Shown: positions 35,804 to 45,230, counted from the first letter of the stretch. The stretch is 64,000 nt of DNA from Bacteroidales bacterium (GCA_015060245.1 SUYU01000007.1:1-64000); one strand, 5' to 3'. Translations and numbers: made by a program. The notes: generated by a model from the sequence alone, not told the origin.

Positions 35804-37864
35804 CTAATACTCAAGCACACCGGCAAATCCGTCCATTGAAGTGACGAGTATGCGGTTTTGTCCGAGCGGCTGAACATAATTTATAAGTGCCATGCCAAAT
35901 CTGTGTTTCCAGGCAATTGAACCGTCAATGCAGTTGAGTGCAACAATATCTCCCTTGTCTGTGGCAATGAAGAGCAATCCTGCGCCCTCCTTGCCCTCTC
36001 CGGCTATGGAGGTTGTAGGGGTAGGACTTATCTCATAACCATATTCTGCATTGGATTTCCACAACATCACAGGAACCACCTTGTCTGTAACAACACCATC
36101 CTTCACAACAGGAGAGGTCTCCGTTGTTGAGTATGCGTATACAAAGTGTGTCATCGTCTTTACATAGTATGCACTCTTGTCAGGAGAGAGGCCTACTGAC
36201 TCCCTTCCGCCTTCTGCCCTCCACAACTGTCTGCCAGTTTTGGCATCAAGGGCATAGGTTACACGCTCCGGCGTTGCAAATATTATCTTGCCGTTTGCCT
36301 TTACCGGCCATGTTGCTGCAGGAGAGAGCATCCTGCTGCCTCCATTACTCCATGTCCACTGCAATTTTCCATCAGCAGGATTGAAAGAATAGAGAGTATT
36401 TGCCCAATCACCTATAACCACCTGCTCTTTATCGACGAATGGCTTGGCCTCAATGAAACCCTTTATTTTGTCATAACACCAAAGCAATTTTCCACTCTTG
36501 AGATCAAGCGCCCTGAAACAGTTGTCAGATGCTCCGATAAAGACCTTTCCACCATATATCGCAGGCGATCCCAATACCGATTTGCCACACTCAAAACTCC
36601 ATCGTTTTTCACCTGTAGCAAGATCAAGTGAATAGACATTATTATCTGTGGAGCCGAATACAACCAGTCCGCTCCCTACTGCAGGGGTTGAGAAGAGTTT
36701 GCCGGCACTCCCGTGGCTCCAGATAACCTCTCCTGTTGACGCATCAAGCGCATATACCATACCTGCAGTATTTGTATATATAACCATGCCACCATCAAGT
36801 TTTCCGACAGACCTTTTGCCATCTGCCATCTTGCCGTTCGGCATCACATAGATTGCTCCGGCACCGATATCACTGTTGTCCTGCCTTTTCCATACCGCCT
36901 TTACATTAGGGTAGGCCCCATTCACACTGTAATCCCTCTTTGGATACTCCACACCGGGATCAAAAGCCTCTCCCCTGCTCATGCGGAGCGTAAACCATGG
37001 ATAGCCGGTCTTGGGCTCTACAGGCACATTTCCGCTGGCACTTCTTATACCCTTTTCGCCTCCGGCAGTTGTTCCCTTTACCGCTTTTGTACCACCTGCA
37101 ATCCTCTCGCTGAATGTTATTACAGAACCCTCAACCTTTACAATTGTATATCCCGGGCCCTCCTTGCCAGTACACATTGAAGAGCGTCCTATAACAGCAG
37201 GTATGCCCTCATACACCATAGGTCTGTTCTGATGCCAGTGCCCGCTCATTATCAGTTGGGTATTCATCCGCTTCAAGATGTCAAGAACCTGAGAATAGTT
37301 GAGCATTGATGTATCCATAGGATAGTGGTTTATGAAAATAAGCGGCTGCTGCGGATCTATGGTCCTTGAGATTGAATCGAGCCACACCATACTTTCACGC
37401 GGCAAAAGTGCCGGTGCCATCCTCATATTCGGGCCACTGTTGGTTCCGACAAACTTTATACCTCCATAATCAAATGCAAACTCCTCATACCCGAAAGTCT
37501 TCACAAATGTATTGCATCCGCTCTCCGACCACTTTGCATCATGGTTTCCGGCCACAATGTAATAGGGCTTCTCCAATTTGTCAAAAATCGATTTGGCAAG
37601 GGCTATCTCCTCGTCGGTTCCGAACTCAGTTATATCTCCGGCAAATATTGAGAACTTGAGGTCAGGATTCCTGTTTATATCATCAATACAAGCCTGTGCA
37701 TCTTCAACACTCTTTGCCCCCAAAGCAATGTGTATATCCGACAGATAGGCAAATGAAAAGTCAAATTCAGTTTTGTGGGCCTCCTCTGATTTTTCCTGCT
37801 GCGCAGAGAGTTGCACACTAAAGGTAAAGGAGAGAGCCAATAGTGCGGCCATTAGTTTTTTCAT
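35804..37864 (-). CDS. Secreted calcineurin-like phosphoesterase fused to a PQQ-type beta-propeller
   Basis: 686 residues with a signal peptide (MKKLMAALLALSFTFSVQLS...). Residues about 35-260 are a metallophosphoesterase: FAYLSDIHI, FAGDITEFG, YIVAGNHDAKW, FINHYPMD and MSGHWHQNRP give the dimetal ligands. From about 300 to the end is a PQQ-like propeller of repeated W-rich blades (GMVYALDASTGEVIWSHGS, NNVYSLDLATGEKRWSF, FRALDLKSGKLLWCY, LYSFNPADGKLQW). It is periplasmic or secreted; the propeller probably binds a polymer or cofactor rather than PQQ. It follows the bat operon in the same orientation with a likely terminator between. Confidence 0.92.
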   Translation of the reverse strand: MKKLMAALLALSFTFSVQLSAQQEKSEEAHKTEFDFSFAYLSDIHIALGAKSVEDAQACIDDINRNPDLKFSIFAGDITEFGTDEEIALAKSIFDKLEKPYYIVAGNHDAKWSESGCNTFVKTFGYEEFAFDYGGIKFVGTNSGPNMRMAPALLPRESMVWLDSISRTIDPQQPLIFINHYPMDTSMLNYSQVLDILKRMNTQLIMSGHWHQNRPMVYEGIPAVIGRSSMCTGKEGPGYTIVKVEGSVITFSERIAGGTKAVKGTTAGGEKGIRSASGNVPVEPKTGYPWFTLRMSRGEAFDPGVEYPKRDYSVNGAYPNVKAVWKRQDNSDIGAGAIYVMPNGKMADGKRSVGKLDGGMVIYTNTAGMVYALDASTGEVIWSHGSAGKLFSTPAVGSGLVVFGSTDNNVYSLDLATGEKRWSFECGKSVLGSPAIYGGKVFIGASDNCFRALDLKSGKLLWCYDKIKGFIEAKPFVDKEQVVIGDWANTLYSFNPADGKLQWTWSNGGSRMLSPAATWPVKANGKIIFATPERVTYALDAKTGRQLWRAEGGRESVGLSPDKSAYYVKTMTHFVYAYSTTETSPVVKDGVVTDKVVPVMLWKSNAEYGYEISPTPTTSIAGEGKEGAGLLFIATDKGDIVALNCIDGSIAWKHRFGMALINYVQPLGQNRILVTSMDGFAGVLEY

Positions 37865-37882
37865 AATAGGTTACATCAATTT

Positions 37883-37917
37883 AAAAAGGGCATGGCCCAA
37901 TATGAGTCCTGCCCCAA
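37883..37917 (-). terminator. Likely terminator of the bat operon
   Basis: On the minus strand GGGC...GCCC (37898-37888) is followed by TTTTT (37887-37883); an alternative longer stem uses GGGGCA (37916-37911 area). Short stem, so moderate support. Confidence 0.45.
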
Positions 37918-37928
37918 AATCATCACTT

Positions 37929-38684
37929 TTATATAATTTCAAAATCTTTCGAAAGCATCCATCCCTGGCGTCCGTCAGAGAGTTCAACCCTGCTCCATTG
38001 TCCTACATTCTCAATTATATCCACTTTTGTTCCCTCATGCAGGATAAAGAGGTTGCCACCTGTAGAGTTAGGGGCACTCTTGACATTGCTTACAGGAACT
38101 AGGAGTATTGCACTTTCCGCCCTCTCAACATTGTTCTTCAGGTTCAGCGAGAAGAGGAACGATGCGAGGGTAAGCAGCAATAAGAGACAGACCGCCACAA
38201 ATGCAAGTTTGCGCTGCGCCGTGCGTGGCGCATATCTGAACGCCAGAAATGAGAGCGCCGCCATCATAAACAGCAAGATGCCTGTCCATGCCCATTTGTC
38301 GGAGGACATCGTATTTCTCAACTCCTTGATCCATGTAGCAAGTATAAACTCCGGTACACTCTCTATCTTGTCAAGGATCTTAAGCCTTGCTATCTCAAGG
38401 TTGTGCTTCACATCTGCATTTGCAGGATCAAGTTTGAGGGCACGTTCATAGTAGAGGATGGCCTTTCCGTCTTCCTGCAGTTTGTAGCAGGCATTTCCCA
38501 TATTGTACCACAATCTTGCAGATACATAACCATCTTTCTCTATATGTGCATATATGTCAAGTGCTTTGGCATACTCGCCCAATGAGTAGGCATCATTTGC
38601 CCTTGACCACAAGGAGTCCCTGTCAACGGCAAAACCCAAATGTGACATAAGGACAAATACCAATATATATACAAATCTCTTCAT
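37929..38684 (-). CDS. batE: BatE: TPR and SH3-like aerotolerance protein
   Basis: 251 residues. A signal peptide (MKRFVYILVFVLMSHLGFA) precedes TPR repeats (ANDAYSLGEYAKALDIYAHI, WYNMGNACYKLQEDGKAILY, about residues 25-95), two membrane helices (about 132-150 and 158-180) and a C-terminal SH3-like domain (VKSAPNSTGGNLFILHEGTK, VELSDGRQGWMLSKDFE). This is the BatE layout of the Bacteroides aerotolerance operon. ATG 38684 lies one base after the batD stop; the longer frame to 38795 would intrude into batD. Last gene of the operon. Its presumed role is periplasmic scaffolding with BatA-D. Confidence 0.9.
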   Translation of the reverse strand: MKRFVYILVFVLMSHLGFAVDRDSLWSRANDAYSLGEYAKALDIYAHIEKDGYVSARLWYNMGNACYKLQEDGKAILYYERALKLDPANADVKHNLEIARLKILDKIESVPEFILATWIKELRNTMSSDKWAWTGILLFMMAALSFLAFRYAPRTAQRKLAFVAVCLLLLLTLASFLFSLNLKNNVERAESAILLVPVSNVKSAPNSTGGNLFILHEGTKVDIIENVGQWSRVELSDGRQGWMLSKDFEII

Positions 38685-38685
38685 A

Positions 38686-40539
38686 CTACAATTTGTTTTC
38701 AAGGTTAGAAATTGTCTCCATTGCCTTCCCGTACTGTTCGGCCATTGCGCCTGCACCTCCGGATTGCGAATAGCGCGCCATCTCGCACTCCTCAAGCAGA
38801 GTCATGAAAGAGTCTATATTCTCATCTCCTGCACCCTTCTGCTCAAGCACTTCCCTGATGGTATCACGCTGCATATCTGAGAACTGAATGGCCAGTTTGT
38901 CGCTTATATACCCAAGCATGGCCTTGTGGAGTTCCTCATAGAACGGCGTATGCAGGTTCTCCTTCATATACACCTGAGCCTGTTTCAATCTCATCCTTGC
39001 CACCTTGTTGGCCTTTTTGTTGCGGGTCCTCTTTACATCACCCTTCAATTTTGCGTGCCTTGCAAGAAGCCTGTCGGCAACAAAACTTAAAAGAAGAATA
39101 AGGGCCATTACAGCAAAGAAGAGGATACTTCCCATAAAGAATGCACCTTTTTTTGCAAGGCGTGCCGATGATGTTGATATGTAGCGGATGTCGTTTCCAA
39201 GATTTACCACCTGCTGTTTGTTCACACCCATTACCATCTGGCCGCCATGCATTGAGGCATCTCCAGGGGTAACCTTGAGCCTCAAGGTATCACTCTTGAG
39301 GGTAACATACTTGCCCTTTGCAATGTTATAATATGAATACTCCACCGGCGGAATCTCAAAGATGCCCTCACTGCGCGGAATGAATGGGAACTCAAAAACC
39401 TTTTTGCCCTTCATTCCATTTGCACCATTTGTAAAGTTATTGGTGCTCTTGACGTCATATTTTTCAAAGTCTGCAGGAAGGTCAACCATTGGAGTCTCAA
39501 TGAGATTGAGGTTTCCTGCTCCTGATATCTCTACCATAAGGGCTCCCGCCTCATGAGCCTTGATGCTGTCCCTGTTCAAAGATACGTTCATTGAGAACTC
39601 ACCCACGCCACCGCCGAAAGATGAAGGGGCACCTGACGGCAATTGGCTGACATTGATCTTGACAGCAGATGTAGTGAGCCTCTTCTTGACAGTCTGGTAC
39701 GAATCAAAAAAGTCATCAAACATGCTTCTTCCTCCACCCGAACTTCTCACCTGTATAAGACAGATCATCTCTGCAGGATCTACTGTTATCTCTCCTGTCT
39801 GCTGCGGAAGGAGCATATATTTTCTCAATACAGCCGAGTTGTAAATCTGGTTGTTGTAATTCTCCCTTACAAAGTTGATGTTCTGAGGCGTCTCAAGTTC
39901 CTGACTCCAGAAACCGTTGAATACCGGGAACCTTATATCCTCAAATCCGGCAACGGGTACCCTGGTATAGAGTTTGAGGGTAGCCACTATAGGCTCTCCC
40001 TTTACAACCTTTGTTTTGCTGAACGAGAGTCTGAGGAATATCTCTTCAGATGAGATCTCCCCTCTGTTCCTTACACTTTGTGATGTAGCGGCATTGCCTG
40101 TAACCTGGCCCTGATGGGTCTGGGTTGATGCAGATGTATTGTTTCCAACCACTTCTATCTCTATCCCTTTAGCAGTATAGACCTTTCCGCCTATTGTAGC
40201 AGAAGCCTCTGCCACAGAGACTTTGCCGGTTGTGTTGGCCCTTAAAATAAGGGTATAACTCACTTCATATGAGTCAGTCCTCTTGCCATTTATGATTCTG
40301 GTACTGGTCATACGGGATGATGTTGGGCCGGCCAACAGATCCAAACCCACAAGTGTTGGAGTTGTAAAACTCTCTATCTCGGCATCAGCCGTATACACAA
40401 CCCTGAAAATTTCATCCTTCTCAACCACATTTGGAGCATTTACTGTAAAATTCTGCGCAAATGAGGATATCCCCGTCATCACGAACAAAATGAGCAGCAA
40501 AAAACATCTGCCTCCATTCCGGAAAATTTTATGCATCAT
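38686..40539 (-). CDS. batD: BatD: oxygen-tolerance membrane protein
   Basis: About 617 residues. A signal peptide (FLLLILFVMTGISSFAQ), then periplasmic beta-sandwich domains with the BatD marks NAPNVVEKDEIFRVVYTA, LSFSKTKVVKGEPIVATLKL and FEFPFIPRSEGIFEIPPVEY, then one membrane helix (about residues 463-485) and a cytosolic helical tail. Known as BatD in the Bacteroides aerotolerance operon. A TTG at 40548 is possible, but ATG 40539, two bases after the batBC stop, is preferred. The tail contains FYEELHKAMLGYISDKL, resembling the C-terminal region of the protein at 43373-44347. Confidence 0.92.
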   Translation of the reverse strand: MMHKIFRNGGRCFLLLILFVMTGISSFAQNFTVNAPNVVEKDEIFRVVYTADAEIESFTTPTLVGLDLLAGPTSSRMTSTRIINGKRTDSYEVSYTLILRANTTGKVSVAEASATIGGKVYTAKGIEIEVVGNNTSASTQTHQGQVTGNAATSQSVRNRGEISSEEIFLRLSFSKTKVVKGEPIVATLKLYTRVPVAGFEDIRFPVFNGFWSQELETPQNINFVRENYNNQIYNSAVLRKYMLLPQQTGEITVDPAEMICLIQVRSSGGGRSMFDDFFDSYQTVKKRLTTSAVKINVSQLPSGAPSSFGGGVGEFSMNVSLNRDSIKAHEAGALMVEISGAGNLNLIETPMVDLPADFEKYDVKSTNNFTNGANGMKGKKVFEFPFIPRSEGIFEIPPVEYSYYNIAKGKYVTLKSDTLRLKVTPGDASMHGGQMVMGVNKQQVVNLGNDIRYISTSSARLAKKGAFFMGSILFFAVMALILLLSFVADRLLARHAKLKGDVKRTRNKKANKVARMRLKQAQVYMKENLHTPFYEELHKAMLGYISDKLAIQFSDMQRDTIREVLEQKGAGDENIDSFMTLLEECEMARYSQSGGAGAMAEQYGKAMETISNLENKL

Positions 40540-40541
40540 AT

Positions 40542-42368
40542 CTACCAATTTTTCTCTTTCTGTTTAGATTTCAAAGCCTTGACCTTCTCCTTATTGACCT
40601 TGTCCTGAGTCTGGTTCTCCTTCTCCTGCATTGCCTGAAGCATCTGTTCAGCAGCCTGAGGAGTTATTTTTGGAGGAGCGGCCTGGCCCTGATTCTTGTC
40701 CTGACCATTATCCTTCTTCTGGTCCTGGTTGTCTTTGTTGTCTTTGTTATCCTTGTTATCCTTGTTATCCTTGTTGTCTTTGTTGTCTTTATTATCCTTG
40801 TTGTCCTGATTGTCCTTGTTCTGATCCTGGTTCTGGTCTTGATTCTGATTCTGATCCTGATCCTGGTTCTGATCCTGGTTCTGCTGGTTCTGGTTATTTT
40901 GCTGATCCTCCAGTTTCTTCTGCGCATATGCCAGATTGGTCTTGGTATCAATATCTGCAGGATTACGTTTCAGAGCCTCCTTATATGCCTGTACAGCCTC
41001 AGAATACTTTTTCTGCGCAAGATAAGAATTTCCAAGATTATGGTAAACATCTGCAGGAGCAGAACTCCTGCTTTTTACCTTTCCCTCCTTCCAGTCAACC
41101 TCAAGCGGAATTCTTCCCACACTGTCTGCTGCACTGGAGTAGTTTTTCTCTGCATTGGCAGCATCATCCATTCTATAGAGGGTATTGCCCAAATTATAAT
41201 TTGCCGCAACAGAGAGTGAGTCCTTTATCAAGGCCTTTCTATATTCAACCTCCGCCTCCTTATAATTCTCCTTTTCAAAAACCCTGTTGCCCTTCCTTAC
41301 CTCCTTGCGGTCTACCTGTGCAAAGAGTTGGCTTCCCGACAGCAACATTACCACTGCCACCGCAAAAATATTCTTGCCCATCCTTCTGTTTCCTACCAAA
41401 AATTCCAACAATAAAAATACAAGCGCAATTGCAAAGAAATACATATACTGCTCATCAAAATCCTCGAATACCTGCGATTTGAACTGCTGCGACTGCAACT
41501 CCCTCAACTGGTCAATGACCGGGTTCAGACCGAACTCCGTACTACCGGCCTTCACATAGGCTCCGTTACCGGCAGCAGCAACCTCCTCAAGTATCTTTTC
41601 ATCAAGTTTGGTAACTACAATATTTCCATCCTTGTCCTTCAAAAGGTCGCCATCCACTGGAATGGGTTTTCCCTCAGGCGACCCTACACCTATGCAGAAG
41701 ACCCTGATTCCCTCCTCTGCCGCCAGTTTGGCCGCTGCAACCGGATCATCCTCATGGTTCTCGCCATCGGTTATGAGTATTATGGCCTTGTTGTTCTCAC
41801 CCATCTGTCCCTGAACACTGAAACTTCTCATTGCTGTCTCTATGGCATCCCCAAGCGCTGTGCCCTGGACAGGTACAGACTCTGTTGTTATTGTATTGAG
41901 GAATATCTTTGCAGAGACATAGTCGGTTGTTATGGGAAGTTGTACAAACGACTCTCCGGCAAAGACAATGAGGCCTATTCTGTCGCCCTGCAACTTGTCC
42001 ACAAGTCTGGAGATTGCGAGTTTTGCCCTCTCAAGCCTGTTGGGAGAGTAATCCTCTGCCAACATTGAATTTGAGACATCCAGGGCAATCATTATCTCGG
42101 CCCCCTTTCTCTCACTCTCCTTAAGGCGCGCCCCCATCTGCGGACGTGCAAGTCCTATCATGAAAAAGAACCAGGCCAATGAAAAGAGTGTAACCCTTAC
42201 CCACCCCTTGTAGCGCGAACGGGTAGGCATAAGTTTCTCTATCAGGCGTAAATCGCCCAATTTCTCCATCTTTTTCTTTCTTCCCCTCCTGTAAAGGGCA
42301 TAGAAAATGAAAAAGAATGGAATCAAAAATATCAAAAGCAGATATTGCGGTGTAGCAAACTGTATCAT
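40542..42368 (-). CDS. batB: BatB-BatC fusion: VWA membrane protein joined to TPR protein
   Basis: 608 residues. N-terminal part (to about 325) is BatB: two membrane helices, then a VWA domain with the MIDAS DVSNSMLAEDY (about 92) and ITDGENHED (about 210), then a third helix. Without a stop, the frame continues at RRMGKNIFAVAVVMLLSGSQ, which looks like the signal peptide of BatC, then TPRs (NRVFEKENYKEAEVEYRKAL, YHNLGNSYLAQKKYSEAVQA) and a Gln/Asn/Asp/Lys repeat tail. BatB and BatC are separate genes in Bacteroides. ATG 42368 has AGGAGAGAGG just upstream and follows batA by 13 bases. An internal start for BatC is also possible. Confidence 0.9.
   Translation of the reverse strand: MIQFATPQYLLLIFLIPFFFIFYALYRRGRKKKMEKLGDLRLIEKLMPTRSRYKGWVRVTLFSLAWFFFMIGLARPQMGARLKESERKGAEIMIALDVSNSMLAEDYSPNRLERAKLAISRLVDKLQGDRIGLIVFAGESFVQLPITTDYVSAKIFLNTITTESVPVQGTALGDAIETAMRSFSVQGQMGENNKAIILITDGENHEDDPVAAAKLAAEEGIRVFCIGVGSPEGKPIPVDGDLLKDKDGNIVVTKLDEKILEEVAAAGNGAYVKAGSTEFGLNPVIDQLRELQSQQFKSQVFEDFDEQYMYFFAIALVFLLLEFLVGNRRMGKNIFAVAVVMLLSGSQLFAQVDRKEVRKGNRVFEKENYKEAEVEYRKALIKDSLSVAANYNLGNTLYRMDDAANAEKNYSSAADSVGRIPLEVDWKEGKVKSRSSAPADVYHNLGNSYLAQKKYSEAVQAYKEALKRNPADIDTKTNLAYAQKKLEDQQNNQNQQNQDQNQDQDQNQNQDQNQDQNKDNQDNKDNKDNKDNKDNKDNKDNKDNKDNQDQKKDNGQDKNQGQAAPPKITPQAAEQMLQAMQEKENQTQDKVNKEKVKALKSKQKEKNW
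40726..40905. repeat. In-frame low-complexity tandem repeat in batBC
   Basis: Nine-base units encoding Asp-Asn-Lys (about eight in a row, 40733-40800) followed by Gln/Asn/Asp units. All unit lengths are multiples of three, so slippage would change protein length without a frameshift. Confidence 0.8.
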
Positions 42369-42381
42369 ATCCTCTCTCCTG

Positions 42382-43371
42382 TTAATCTGGAATCTGTTTA
42401 ACGACAAACATTCTCAATAGCATCTCCAAAACAATGGCAGCAAGGGCTATCAGGGCAAAATTCATGAAAAGTTCCTTATAGAGCGGAAAGGAGTCCACAA
42501 ATGTCCTGCTCTTCTCCATCTTGTTTATCTCTCCATAAATTTCAAGCAATTTGGTATTGTCGGTTGCCCTGAAATATTTACCATCAGTCTCCTGCGCAAT
42601 TTTCTCCAAAAGAGGTTCGTCAATCTGCACCTCAACCTGCTGCAACTCTATTCCGAACGGAGTCTGCACAGGGTATGGAGCAGTTCCCATAGCACCCACA
42701 CCTATAGTGTACACCCTTATGCCATAGGTCTTTGCTATTTCTGAAGCCATCTGCGGAGATATCTCGCCAGCATTGTTCACACCATCTGTAAGAAGGATCA
42801 CAACCCTGCTCTTTGCCGGCGAATCCTTTAGACGCGCAACAGCGGTAGCGAGTCCGTTTCCTATTGCAGTTCCATCCTCTATAATGCCGCAATCAATCTC
42901 CTTGATAAGGTTTATGAGGGTGGCCCTGTCGGTGGTAAGTGGAGACTGTGTATAACTCTCACCGGCAAAAACTGCAACACCTATCCTGTCTGACGGACGT
43001 TCAGCCACAAATTTTATTGCAATCTCCTTGGCGGCATTTATTCTGTCGGGAATAAAATCCCTTGCAAGCATACTGGTTGAAACATCAAGGGCAAGCATAA
43101 TATCAATACCCTCGGTATCAACTTTTTCAAAGGTAGAGGATGAACGCGGACGCGCAATTGCCACAATAATTGCAGCAAGCGCCACCATCCTCAACACAAA
43201 AGGCACATGCCTGAGGAACTTCTTGAAACCTCCCCCCTTATGTTGCCAGGGCTGCAATGACGATACCAGCATATAAGGGGCAAGACCCTTGACCTCCCTG
43301 TATATGTAGAGTGCCGCTACCGGAACAAGCAGCAAGAGCAGCCACAATAATTTAGGATATTCAAAAAACAT
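42382..43371 (-). CDS. batA: BatA: von Willebrand factor A membrane protein
   Basis: 329 residues. Two N-terminal membrane helices (LLWLLLLLVPVAALYIY and VLRMVALAAIIVAIA), a VWA domain with MIDAS DVSTSMLARDF (about residue 93), TDRATLI and LLTDGVNNAGE (about 196), and a C-terminal helix (about 302-320). VWA domains bind divalent metal and mediate protein assembly. BatA and BatB are close paralogues. In Bacteroides fragilis the operon contributes to oxygen tolerance. It lies between the 324-residue accessory gene (one-base gap) and batBC. Confidence 0.93.
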   Translation of the reverse strand: MFFEYPKLLWLLLLLVPVAALYIYREVKGLAPYMLVSSLQPWQHKGGGFKKFLRHVPFVLRMVALAAIIVAIARPRSSSTFEKVDTEGIDIMLALDVSTSMLARDFIPDRINAAKEIAIKFVAERPSDRIGVAVFAGESYTQSPLTTDRATLINLIKEIDCGIIEDGTAIGNGLATAVARLKDSPAKSRVVILLTDGVNNAGEISPQMASEIAKTYGIRVYTIGVGAMGTAPYPVQTPFGIELQQVEVQIDEPLLEKIAQETDGKYFRATDNTKLLEIYGEINKMEKSRTFVDSFPLYKELFMNFALIALAAIVLEMLLRMFVVKQIPD

Positions 43372-43372
43372 A

Positions 43373-44347
43373 CTACTTACCCTCCTTTTCTTCCTCCAAC
43401 TCTTTCATATAAGTTGAATTTACAAATCTTACTGCCACAGGAATAACCTCCTCATTTTCACCTACAGACGGCACATACTTGGCAAATTTGACCAAATCTG
43501 CCACCCTGAAGAGTTCGTCAAGTTCCCTGCGAGGTTTCTCCTCGATCTCCACATCTGCAAGGCTCTCCATTATTTCAGAAGAGGTCTTCTCCATTGCACT
43601 TACGCCATAGCGCCCCTCGATGTACTCCCTCAAGGTATCTGTAACACCTGTATAGAACTGCTTCTCCTTTCCGCTCTGCCACAATTTCTGTGAATGGATC
43701 TTGTCGAGTTCCCTTAAGGCAACAATATGTGGCGGATCCTGTACTATAGGTCTGCCAAAGAAATCACGGTTCTCTCTCCTGTACTTTATATATCTGTAGA
43801 GCAGATATGCCAATAATATGACACCAATTCCCAAAAGTACCCAAGGAATCACCTCCTTGAATGTAATCGGGTAATTGATCTGCCCTTTGATATCCATAGG
43901 AACAAAGTCCGTAGTATCTACCTGGATTGTATTGACCGCAAGAAACGGCATCTCAAATGAGAGTGTATCAGGAGCAGCGTTGTGTGGGTTTATAACAACA
44001 AGAGGCATGGGCAACTTGTAGTATCCGCTGTCGAATGATGTCAGCAGCATCTTTGCCTCCAGTTCCTTAATACCTTTTCTTATTGAGAGTGTATCAATTT
44101 TGAAATCTGCCACGACCTCCACCTTTGCTCCGGTTGTATCACTCTGGAGCAGTTGTGAATATGGCATAACATAAACCGAGTCCTTCTCGGCAATACACAA
44201 TACCGTACTCCAACGTATCTGGTCACCAATCAGAATGGAATCCCTCGACAACACGCTCTCCCTCACTGCCGGCTCCTGCGCCGTAAGGGTCATTCCCACA
44301 AAAAGCAGAAATGCTGCAAGGTACAAAGTTCTACATATTCTCTCCAT
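43373..44347 (-). CDS. Bat-operon membrane protein of unknown function
   Basis: 324 residues. A signal peptide (LYLAAFLLFVGMTLTA), a periplasmic beta-rich half (about 25-160), one membrane helix (WVLLGIGVILLAYLLYRYI, about 168-186) and a cytosolic helical part with ALRELDKIHSQKLWQSGKEK and FYTGVTDTLREYIEGRYGVSAMEKTS. This is the protein regularly found between the DUF58 gene and batA in Bacteroidota; part resembles DUF4381. It may connect the periplasmic Bat proteins with the cytosolic MoxR ATPase, an inference from topology. Four bases separate it from the DUF58 gene. Confidence 0.85.
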   Translation of the reverse strand: MERICRTLYLAAFLLFVGMTLTAQEPAVRESVLSRDSILIGDQIRWSTVLCIAEKDSVYVMPYSQLLQSDTTGAKVEVVADFKIDTLSIRKGIKELEAKMLLTSFDSGYYKLPMPLVVINPHNAAPDTLSFEMPFLAVNTIQVDTTDFVPMDIKGQINYPITFKEVIPWVLLGIGVILLAYLLYRYIKYRRENRDFFGRPIVQDPPHIVALRELDKIHSQKLWQSGKEKQFYTGVTDTLREYIEGRYGVSAMEKTSSEIMESLADVEIEEKPRRELDELFRVADLVKFAKYVPSVGENEEVIPVAVRFVNSTYMKELEEEKEGK

Positions 44348-44351
44348 ATCT

Positions 44352-45230
44352 CTATTTTCCTTTAAACAGGGCTATCAGACCCTTTACATAATCCTGGTCG
44401 GTACTAATGCTCACGCAATCAACCTTGAACTTGTTGAAGAGTTGCCTTGCATTCTCAAAGACACCTATACTCCAGGCATTGTAGTGATTGCGTACAGATT
44501 TGCTTGAGGTATCAACCCACATCTGCCTGCCGCTCTCTGCATCCCTGACCCTTATCAGCCCTACATCAGGAATGCTTCTGTCACGCGGGTCATAGACATT
44601 TATCACAGAGATATCATGACGGTTGACAGCAATCTTGAGAGCCTCCTCGTAATTGGGCTTGCTTTCAGGAGTCACATCAAGCAGGTCGCTCAAAAGGAAC
44701 GCTGTACACTTTTTCTTTATTGCATTGGTAAGGAAACGCAACGCCTCCGATATATTTGTGCCTTCACCCTCAGGCTTGAACTCCAACAGTTCCCTCAATA
44801 TCCTCAACAGATGGCTTCTGCCCTTCTTTGGAGGGATGAACTTCTCAACCCTGTCGCTGAAGAAGAGGGCTCCCACCTTGTCATTGTTGATTGAGGCTGA
44901 AAACGAGAGGACTGCAGCAATCTCTGCCACGAGTTCCCTCTTGCTCTTTGAAACCGAACCAAAGATACTCGAAGAGGAGACATCTACGAGCAGAACAACT
45001 GTCATCTCCCTCTCCTCCTCAAAGACCTTGATGTATGGAGAACGCAGACGTGCCGTCACATTCCAGTCCATATTCCTCACATCATCGCCAAACTGGTACT
45101 CCCTCACCTCGCTGAACGCCATACCCCTGCCCTTGAAAGCAGAGTGGTACTCACCGGCAAAGATCTGATGTGAAAGAGATCTGGTCTTTATCTCAATCTT
45201 CCTTACCTTCTTTAACAACTCGTTATCCAT
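44352..45230 (-). CDS. DUF58 (MoxR-associated VWA-like) protein
   Basis: 292 residues, cytosolic. DUF58 signature AGEYHSAFKGRGMAFSEVRE then YQFGDDVRNMDWNVTAR (about residues 25-60), followed by a VWA-like fold (TVVLLVDVSSSSIFGS about 79, AFLLSDLLDVTPES about 172). DUF58 proteins pair with MoxR ATPases in a chaperone-like system; here the pair begins the bat operon. MIDAS residues DVSSS are preserved, so metal binding is likely. A 62-base gap to moxR contains two short palindromes. Confidence 0.93.
   Translation of the reverse strand: MDNELLKKVRKIEIKTRSLSHQIFAGEYHSAFKGRGMAFSEVREYQFGDDVRNMDWNVTARLRSPYIKVFEEEREMTVVLLVDVSSSSIFGSVSKSKRELVAEIAAVLSFSASINNDKVGALFFSDRVEKFIPPKKGRSHLLRILRELLEFKPEGEGTNISEALRFLTNAIKKKCTAFLLSDLLDVTPESKPNYEEALKIAVNRHDISVINVYDPRDRSIPDVGLIRVRDAESGRQMWVDTSSKSVRNHYNAWSIGVFENARQLFNKFKVDCVSISTDQDYVKGLIALFKGK

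Noticed and set aside
38685-38795. Extended start for batE
   Set aside because: It overlaps the batD coding end by over 100 bases; ATG 38684 begins a normal signal peptide one base after the batD stop.
40724-40910. CRISPR-like array of short repeats
   Set aside because: The repeats are contiguous nine-base units without spacers and encode Asp-Asn-Lys in frame with batBC.
40631-41482. Long plus-strand reading frame rich in Pro and Cys opposite batBC
   Set aside because: It is the reverse-strand image of the batBC repeat; the minus-strand protein has VWA and TPR domains.
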